Source: Penaeicola halotolerans (GTDB lineage: Bacteria > Bacteroidota > Bacteroidia > Cytophagales > Cyclobacteriaceae). Taken from it: a stretch of DNA of 64,000 nt. The DNA is taken from the NCBI RefSeq assembly GCF_016464625.1, contig NZ_JAEAGO010000003.1, forward strand, positions 186,001 through 250,000. Direction: 5' to 3'. The position numbers and the translations under genes were made by a program. Under the pieces are notes generated by a model, which searched no databases, had not been told where the DNA came from, and saw only the letters and a program-made list of their open reading frames with translations. Positions 16,642 to 22,328 of this stretch are shown here, one piece after another (the stretch's first letter is position 1; every line of letters begins with the position of its first letter).

Positions 16642-18108
16642 ATGTTTGAACAGACTTTTAAAAACATAGACGATATACTTTACAAGGACGCAGGTGCAGA
16701 TAGCGAACTAGATTATATTGAACAGACTTCATGGGTTTTGTTCTTACGATACCTTGACCATTTGGAGAGTGAAAAAGCAGATGAAGCTGCTTTAGAAGGC
16801 AAAGCATACAAATATATTATCGATGAAGCTTACCGCTGGCCAAATTGGGCGATGCCCAAAACAGCTGATGGGAAACTCGATCACCACAAAACCAAGACAG
16901 GGCCAGATTTGGTCAAGTTTGTTGACCATGAACTATTCCCCTACCTAGCTGAATTCAAGCAGAAATCCATTGATAACCCGAAATCCATTGAATACAAAAT
17001 CGGGGAGATTTTTAGTGAGTTGAGTAATAAAGTGAAAAGTGGCTACAACCTGCGTGAGATCATCGAAATGACAGATGGTCTACCTTTTGGCAGCTCTCAA
17101 GACAAGCACGAACTCAGCCACTTGTACGAAACCAAAATCAAGAACATGGGCAACGCAGGACGTAATGGCGGCCAATACTACACGCCACGTCCTTTGATTC
17201 GTGCCATGATCGAAGTGCTTGACCCCAAAATTGGTGAGAAAATATATGATGCCGCTTGTGGAAGTGCGGGCTTCTTGTGCGAAGCTTATGAGTACCTATA
17301 CAACCGCATGGAGAAAACCACTGCCAACCTCAAAACCTTGCAGGAAAACACCCTGTACGGCAAAGAGAAAAAGAACTTGGCTTATATCATTGGGGTGATG
17401 AACATGATTTTGCACGGCATTGAAGCCCCAAACATCATACATACCAATACGCTTACTGAGAACATTCGCGACATTCAAGAAAAAGACCGCTACCATGTCA
17501 TTCTAGCCAATCCACCATTTGGAGGTAAAGAGCGCCCTGAGGTTCAACAGAACTTTGATATTAAAACAGGCGAAACGGCTTCTTTATTCTTACAGCATTT
17601 TATCAAAAGCTTAAAAACGGGCGGAAGAGCAGCTATTGTTATCAAAAATACCTTTTTGAGCAATTCAGATAATGCTTCTGTTTCCTTGCGAAAGCATATA
17701 TTGGAGAGCTGTAACCTGCATACCATTTTGGACATGCCCGCTGGAACGTTTCTAGGTGCGGGCGTAAAGACGGTAGTGTTGTTTTTTACCAAAGGTGAAT
17801 CCACTGAAAAGATTTGGTACTACCAGCTCGACCCAGGACGTAAAATGGGGAAAACCAACCCATTGAGTGATGCCGATATGCGTCATTTTGTAGAGCAGCA
17901 AGGCTCCTTTGCAGAAAGCCCCAATTCATGGACCATTTCGGTGGCTGAACTTGCCAAATCCAGCAATGGAAGCTACGACCTCAGCGTAAAGAATCCAAAC
18001 AAAAAAGAAGAAGCTGCCCTACGCCAACCGCAAGCCATTTTGGAAGAAATGAGAGCATTGGATGAAGAAAGTGCCGAAATTTTAAACTCAATTTCGGAAT
18101 TGATATGA
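16642..18108 (+). CDS. hsdM: Type I restriction-modification system, DNA methyltransferase subunit
   Basis: This is a 488-residue adenine-N6 methyltransferase subunit. An N-terminal helical HsdM domain (about 1-135) is followed by the SAM-dependent methyltransferase domain, introduced by GQYYTPRPLI (177-186). Motif I is DAACGSAGFL (203-212) and the catalytic motif IV is NPPF (290-293). It forms the M2S complex with HsdS and protects host DNA. Its TGA stop overlaps the HsdS start (ATATGA), so both are translated together. It is the first gene of the operon and is preceded by a TATATTTG promoter box. Nothing in it is broken. Confidence 0.96.
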   Translation: MFEQTFKNIDDILYKDAGADSELDYIEQTSWVLFLRYLDHLESEKADEAALEGKAYKYIIDEAYRWPNWAMPKTADGKLDHHKTKTGPDLVKFVDHELFPYLAEFKQKSIDNPKSIEYKIGEIFSELSNKVKSGYNLREIIEMTDGLPFGSSQDKHELSHLYETKIKNMGNAGRNGGQYYTPRPLIRAMIEVLDPKIGEKIYDAACGSAGFLCEAYEYLYNRMEKTTANLKTLQENTLYGKEKKNLAYIIGVMNMILHGIEAPNIIHTNTLTENIRDIQEKDRYHVILANPPFGGKERPEVQQNFDIKTGETASLFLQHFIKSLKTGGRAAIVIKNTFLSNSDNASVSLRKHILESCNLHTILDMPAGTFLGAGVKTVVLFFTKGESTEKIWYYQLDPGRKMGKTNPLSDADMRHFVEQQGSFAESPNSWTISVAELAKSSNGSYDLSVKNPNKKEEAALRQPQAILEEMRALDEESAEILNSISELI

Positions 18109-19388
18109 AGCAAGGAAAAATGTCTGAACCAAGATTATCAGGATTTAATGATGAACAGGATTTAAAAACAAAAAAAATCTTGAAATCCTATAATCAAGCA
18201 AATCCTGATTCTGACAATATGAAGCAAGTTTGGGAAATAAAGAAGTTGGGGGAAGTTGTTGATATTATCAACGGTAGAAATCAATCAGCTGTAATTTCAG
18301 AAAGCGGACAATATCCTATTTATGGAAGTGCGGGAAATTTGATGGGTTTTGCTACTGATTATTTGTGTGAAGAAGGGACTACAATAATTGGAAGAAAGGG
18401 CAACATTTCAAATCCTATTTACATTGAAGAAAAATTTTGGAATGTTGATACCGCTTTTGGATTGTATCCTAAGAATGGCTATGACCCAAAGTTTATAAAT
18501 TACTTGTGTCAAACAATAGATTTTAAAAGTCGAAACAGGGGAACAACAATTCCAAGTTTAGTAAAATCTGATTTAATAACTATTGATGTTCCTTTCATCT
18601 CAACTCTCCCCGAACAACAACGCATCGTTTCCATATTAGATGAAACTTTTGCCGCCATAGCCAAGGCAAAAGCCAATGCCGAACAAAACCTCAAAAACGC
18701 TAAAGAACTTTTTGATAGCTATTTGCAGGGGGTGTTTGAGAATAAGGCTGATGGTTGGGAAGAGAAAACTTTAGGACAATTATGTGTTTTCACACAAGGC
18801 ATACAAAGAGATGTAAAACTTCAAAGCGAAATAGAAGGTGCAAATCAAGTTAGATTTTTAAGGATTGTTGATTACACACAAGGAAATGAACCTCCAAGGT
18901 ATATTGATTTCCCAGGGGATAAATACATTTTAAATACGGATGATGTGGCACTTGTTAGATACGGTGCATCAACAGGGTTTGTGTGTCGTGGTTTGGAAGG
19001 TGCTTTGGCAAACAATCTATTCAGAGTTATTCCTAAATCAACCGAAAAACTGACAACTGATTTTTTGTTCATTTATCTTAATTCACCAATATTCCAAAAT
19101 GTTATTAAAGCAACTATGAATGGTGCAGCAATGCCAGCAATAAGTTTTGGTCTAATTGAAGAAATACCTTTTCCTCTTCCACCACTCAAATCCCAACAAA
19201 CCATCGTCCGCCAATTAGATGCCCTCCGAACCGAAACACAAAAGTTGGAAGCGGTGTATCAAAAGAAAATAGATGATTTGGAAGAACTGAAAAAATCCAT
19301 CTTGCAAAAGGCGTTTAGTGGGCAATTGTCAGCATCAGGATTGGCAGGATTAAAGGATGAACAGGATTTTAAAACTGTAAATGTATGA
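18105..19388 (+). CDS. hsdS: Type I restriction-modification system, specificity subunit, with element-derived ends
   Basis: This is a 427-residue DNA-recognition subunit with two target-recognition domains (about 42-185 and 225-365), each followed by a conserved helical spacer (LPEQQRIVSILDETFAAI near 205 and LKSQQTIVRQLDALRTE near 365). Residues 1-38 and about 408-427 do not look like native HsdS. They are translated from inverted-repeat elements at 18115-18216 and 19327-19795, and they carry the matching peptides LSGFNDEQDLKT (11-22) and LAGLKDEQDFKT (413-424). The ancestral start is probably the in-frame ATG at 18219 (MKQVWEIKKLGE), which repeats the MKQ of the current start. Both reading frames are preserved, so the protein may be functional with or without the extension. 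Its stop overlaps the next start (ATGA). Confidence 0.93.
   Translation: MKQGKMSEPRLSGFNDEQDLKTKKILKSYNQANPDSDNMKQVWEIKKLGEVVDIINGRNQSAVISESGQYPIYGSAGNLMGFATDYLCEEGTTIIGRKGNISNPIYIEEKFWNVDTAFGLYPKNGYDPKFINYLCQTIDFKSRNRGTTIPSLVKSDLITIDVPFISTLPEQQRIVSILDETFAAIAKAKANAEQNLKNAKELFDSYLQGVFENKADGWEEKTLGQLCVFTQGIQRDVKLQSEIEGANQVRFLRIVDYTQGNEPPRYIDFPGDKYILNTDDVALVRYGASTGFVCRGLEGALANNLFRVIPKSTEKLTTDFLFIYLNSPIFQNVIKATMNGAAMPAISFGLIEEIPFPLPPLKSQQTIVRQLDALRTETQKLEAVYQKKIDDLEELKKSILQKAFSGQLSASGLAGLKDEQDFKTVNV
18115..18216. mobile_element. MITE-like inverted-repeat element inserted in the 5' end of hsdS
   Basis: This 102-bp insert is flanked by an exact 12-bp direct repeat, ATATGAAGCAAG (18103-18114 and 18217-18228), which has the form of a target-site duplication. 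The ends are inverted repeats: from 18121 TGTCTGAACCAAGATT, and the reverse complement of the right end TGTCAGAATCAGGATT. A short run GAAAAA lies outside the left terminal repeat. The interior consists of AGGATT-type motifs in both orientations. The insert is 34 codons and the duplication 4 codons, so hsdS stays in frame. It has no gene of its own. Its arms match those around the GxxExxY gene (33-bp right arm with three mismatches), so it looks like a non-autonomous relative of that element. Confidence 0.75.
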
Positions 19389-19795
19389 CGCTTGATGAGC
19401 TAACATATAAGATCAATGGCTGTGCAATGAAAGTTCACAACACTTTAGGCAATGGCTTTCAGGAAGTCATTTACCAAAGGTGTTTGGCTATTGAGATGGA
19501 GCGTGCAGGTTTAAGTTTCGGTAGAGAAATAGAACAAGTAATTTATTATGACGGCATTCAAGTAGGAACACGCAGGGCTGATTTTGTGGTGGAAAATCAA
19601 GTAATCGTTGAGTTAAAAGCCGTTATCAATTTAGAAGATGTGCATTTGGCACAAGCAAAGAACTATGTAGTGGCTTATGATTTTCCTATTGGCTTGCTCA
19701 TCAATTTCGGAGCAACCAGCTTGCAATTCAAAAAGGTTTTTAACCCGAAATACAATCTTGCAAATCCTAAAATCAAGTAAATCCTGATTCAGACA
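19327..19795. mobile_element. Inverted-repeat element carrying the GxxExxY gene at the 3' end of hsdS
   Basis: The left end starts TGTCAGCATCAGGATT at 19327. The right end (19763-19795), read as its reverse complement, starts TGTCTGAATCAGGATT. Between them lies one gene, the GxxExxY protein, plus AGGATT-type subrepeats. The left arm supplies the last 20 or so codons of hsdS and its stop, and the right arm includes the GxxExxY stop. The arms are near-identical to those of the 102-bp element in hsdS. No convincing target-site duplication was found, so the boundaries are approximate and mobility is inferred from the shared termini. Confidence 0.55.
19385..19780 (+). CDS. GxxExxY family protein, PD-(D/E)XK-like
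   Basis: This is a 131-residue protein with the family-naming motif GFQEVIY (Gly24, Glu27, Tyr30). A second part fits a PD-(D/E)XK nuclease core: Asp66 in RRADFVV, Glu76-x-Lys78 in VIVELKA and Gln90 in LAQAKNYV. Family members are widespread in Bacteroidota and have no established function; nuclease activity is an inference from the residue pattern. The gene overlaps the hsdS stop (ATGA) and lies within inverted repeats related to those of the small element at the start of hsdS. It may therefore be the gene of a mobile element rather than part of the restriction system. Length is typical for the family. Confidence 0.88.
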   Translation: MTLDELTYKINGCAMKVHNTLGNGFQEVIYQRCLAIEMERAGLSFGREIEQVIYYDGIQVGTRRADFVVENQVIVELKAVINLEDVHLAQAKNYVVAYDFPIGLLINFGATSLQFKKVFNPKYNLANPKIK

Positions 19796-19908
19796 AATGG
19801 AAGAAAATAAAACGAAGACAAGAAATCACTCAAATTCTGAAAGAACTTGGGGCAAACTTCATTCATTTTGTCGAAGCCTTTTTTATTGTAAGGTTTACCA
19901 AAATATGA
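19795..19908 (+). pseudogene. Possible C-terminal remnant of an interrupted gene
   Basis: Directly after the right arm of the GxxExxY element, one frame runs without a start for 37 codons to a TGA. It reads like the tail of a real helical protein (KKIKRRQEITQILKELGANF and then FIHFVEAFFIVRF). This may be the 3' end of a gene that was cut off when the element arrived. I do not recognise the family, and a chance open frame of this length is possible. Confidence 0.3.
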
Positions 19909-19935
19909 GGGAAGAGTTAATAAATTGTAAACAGT

Positions 19936-20862
19936 ATGAAAAGTTATTTCAGAGTCATATTAGGAGCCAAAAGCATATACGCCAAAGAGTGTTATGATGG
20001 TAATTTTATCGGTGCTCATTACGGTATCAACCAAGACCTTACCAAAGAACTACCCGAAAATTGGCGTGATTTTAATGCCAAGTTCAGAGATATTTGGTTG
20101 CAATTGCACCCCAATAAAACCAAAGTAGCCGCAGGTTTAGCTTGCGGTATGTTGTGGACGGTTTGCAAAGGCATCAAAAAAGGAGATGTGGTCATTTGTC
20201 CTGATGGGCTGGGTAGTTATTACGTAGGTGAAGTTATATCAGATTACAGTTATCAGCCCAACACCAATTTACCCCACCGCAGAAGCGTAAAATGGTTTCC
20301 TGTTTTCATTGAGCGTTCGGCAATGTCGCAGGAACTTAAAAATTCCACAGGTTCAACAGGTACAATAGCCAACGTCAGTCAATATGCGGATGAAATTGAA
20401 AAACTCATTGGCAATGTAAAACCACCTACTATTGTTTCAAATGATGCAACTGTAGAAGACCCATCGGTTTTTGCATTAGAAAAGCATTTGGAAGATTTCT
20501 TGGTGCAAAATTGGAAGCAAACCGAATTGGGCAAGAAATACGACATCTATGAAGAAGATGGTGTTATACTCGGACAGCAATATCCAAGTGATACTGGACC
20601 TATTGACATATTAGCCGTAAGCAAAGACAAGAAAATCTTATTGGTAGTAGAACTTAAAAAAGGAAGGGTAAGTGATAATGTAGTTGGGCAAATACAACGC
20701 TATATGGGTTATGTAAAAGAAGAATTAGCCGAACCTAATCAGGAAGTAAAAGGCATCATCATCGCTTTAGAAGATGATATTCGCATCAAACGAGCCCTCT
20801 CCGTTACCAACAACATTGAGTTTTATCGTTATCAGGTGAGTTTTAAATTATTCAAGAATTAA
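19936..20862 (+). CDS. NucS-like PD-(D/E)XK endonuclease domain protein
   Basis: This is a 308-residue soluble protein in two parts. The N-terminal part (about 1-130: VILGAKSIYAKEC, WLQLHPNKTKVAAGLACGMLW, KKGDVVICPDGLGSYYVGEV) looks like a small beta-barrel module of the kind fused to Mrr/NucS-type nucleases. The C-terminal part (about 175-300) has a complete PD-(D/E)XK pattern: Glu182, Asp224 in GPIDILAV, Glu239-x-Lys241 in VVELKKG and Gln252 with Tyr256 in GQIQRYMGYV. It probably cuts DNA, perhaps modified or branched DNA, as an accessory defence activity next to the type I system. Five bases separate its stop from a copy of the first codons of hsdR, so it was probably originally directly upstream of hsdR. 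Confidence 0.82.
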   Translation: MKSYFRVILGAKSIYAKECYDGNFIGAHYGINQDLTKELPENWRDFNAKFRDIWLQLHPNKTKVAAGLACGMLWTVCKGIKKGDVVICPDGLGSYYVGEVISDYSYQPNTNLPHRRSVKWFPVFIERSAMSQELKNSTGSTGTIANVSQYADEIEKLIGNVKPPTIVSNDATVEDPSVFALEKHLEDFLVQNWKQTELGKKYDIYEEDGVILGQQYPSDTGPIDILAVSKDKKILLVVELKKGRVSDNVVGQIQRYMGYVKEELAEPNQEVKGIIIALEDDIRIKRALSVTNNIEFYRYQVSFKLFKN

Positions 20863-20867
20863 GAAAA

Positions 20868-20909
20868 ATGAACGAAACCGAAACAAGAGCTGAATTCACA
20901 ACTAAATGA
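20868..20909 (+). pseudogene. Truncated duplicate of the hsdR start, 13 codons, coupled to the KAP gene
   Basis: An ATG at 20868 opens a 13-codon frame, MNETETRAEFTTK, whose first nine residues are those of HsdR. Bases 20868-20895 match 22329-22356 (the hsdR start) at 27 of 28 positions. Its TGA stop overlaps the KAP start (ATGA), so it could act as a leader peptide that couples KAP translation to the operon. I interpret it as the old hsdR start, left behind when the KAP gene was inserted. Confidence 0.7.
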
Positions 20910-22324
20910 AAATAAAGCATCACGAAATAGAAATACCTCAAGAAAATCCATTTGCCAACTGCAAATTGGCAAGAGAACCCTACGCAAGCATCTTAACAGA
21001 TATTGTAAATACATATTCGGATGGTTTTGTCTTAGCTATAAACAATGAATGGGGAGCTGGAAAAACGACCTTTGTGAAGATGTGGCAGCAGCAACTTAAA
21101 AATGAAGGCTTTCAAACTATTTATTTCAATGCTTGGGAAAATGATTTTGATAATAATCCTTTAGTTGCACTAGTCTCGGAGTTACAAACTTTAACTAATG
21201 AGAAGAATAAGGAGGTTTTTAAATCAGTAGTTGAAAAGGGAGCTGTTTTAGTCAAGAATATTGCTCCTGCACTTGTAAAATCATTGATTAAGAAATATGT
21301 AGCTGATATAGATGATATTGCCATCAATTCCATTGAAGACGCTACTAAAGCATCTACTGAAATTTTAGAAGAAGAACTAAAAGAATATGCTTCAAAAAAG
21401 AAAACCATCATTGAGTTCAGAAAAGAGTTAGAAAAATTTGTAAAACAAGCTGATAACTCAAAACCTCTAATTTTCATTGTTGATGAATTAGATAGGTGCA
21501 GACCGAACTATTCTGTTGAAGTTTTAGAACAGATCAAACACTTTTTTTCAGTTTCGGGAATTGTGTTTGTGCTATCTATCGACAAGAACCACTTAGCAAG
21601 TGCTGTAAAAGGTTTCTATGGAAGTGAACAAATTGACAGCAATGAATATTTAAGGCGGTTTATCGACTTAGAGTATTCAATACCCAAACCTTCTACAGAG
21701 GATTTTACCAAGTACCTTTTTGAATACTATTCATTTGACAGCTTCTTTTATTCAGAGGAGAGATTGAGAATTGGATTCTTTCCATACGATTCAGATAAAT
21801 TCCTCTCTATGGCTAACTTTCTTTTTACAAATCTAAATGCTACATTGAGACAACAAGAAAGAATATTTGCATTAACTCGACTTGTTCTGTGCTCGTTTAA
21901 AAGTAATCAATTAACATTTTCTGATTTACTTTTTATTTTAGTCTATTTGAAAATAATGCGAAATGATGATTTTCAAAAAATTGAAAGAAATGATTTCTCT
22001 CTACAAGAATTAAGTGACTTATTTTTTGACATTACCTTTTCAAAAAAAAATGAGTCTAATGGAATTTCCTTTTTGTATATAGAATCCTTATTGCTTTGGT
22101 TTTATAATAATGACCGAGATTATTCTAAGAAAATTAACTTAATCAAGGAAGATGATGCTGGAAATCTATCAGTTCCAATCAAATCAAAACTTGAAAATGA
22201 AACCCAATCTACAAATTTGATTCAATGTTTAAGCAATATTAATAACCATTGGGATCATAATAATATAAAACTAAATTATTTAATTAGAAAAATAAATTTG
22301 ACTGAGTCAGTGACAATTCAATAA
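20906..22324 (+). CDS. KAP family P-loop NTPase
   Basis: This is a 472-residue protein with a Walker A motif GAGKTT (50-55) in NNEWGAGKTTF and a Walker B strand ending in the KAP signature DELDRCRP (193-200). The region between them (about 100-180) is helical and charged. I see no clear transmembrane segments there, unlike many KAP NTPases, so this one may be cytoplasmic. The C-terminal 200 residues are Phe/Leu/Asn-rich and AT-rich. KAP NTPases occur in several phage-defence contexts. Here the gene separates the NucS-like nuclease from hsdR and is bracketed by copies of the hsdR start. It is more AT-rich than its neighbours, which fits separate acquisition. Its function in this operon is unknown. 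Confidence 0.88.
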   Translation: MKIKHHEIEIPQENPFANCKLAREPYASILTDIVNTYSDGFVLAINNEWGAGKTTFVKMWQQQLKNEGFQTIYFNAWENDFDNNPLVALVSELQTLTNEKNKEVFKSVVEKGAVLVKNIAPALVKSLIKKYVADIDDIAINSIEDATKASTEILEEELKEYASKKKTIIEFRKELEKFVKQADNSKPLIFIVDELDRCRPNYSVEVLEQIKHFFSVSGIVFVLSIDKNHLASAVKGFYGSEQIDSNEYLRRFIDLEYSIPKPSTEDFTKYLFEYYSFDSFFYSEERLRIGFFPYDSDKFLSMANFLFTNLNATLRQQERIFALTRLVLCSFKSNQLTFSDLLFILVYLKIMRNDDFQKIERNDFSLQELSDLFFDITFSKKNESNGISFLYIESLLLWFYNNDRDYSKKINLIKEDDAGNLSVPIKSKLENETQSTNLIQCLSNINNHWDHNNIKLNYLIRKINLTESVTIQ

Positions 22325-22328
22325 GATC

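Noticed and set aside
19309..19807. A target-site duplication around the GxxExxY element
   Set aside because: Comparing the bases just outside 19327 and 19795, and also allowing a 6-bp offset as in the hsdS element, gave no matching 12-bp repeat.
19797..19997. 66-residue plus-strand open frame overlapping the NucS-like gene start
   Set aside because: It has no recognisable features, overlaps the better-supported gene at 19936 and is in a different frame from the more protein-like remnant at 19795-19908.
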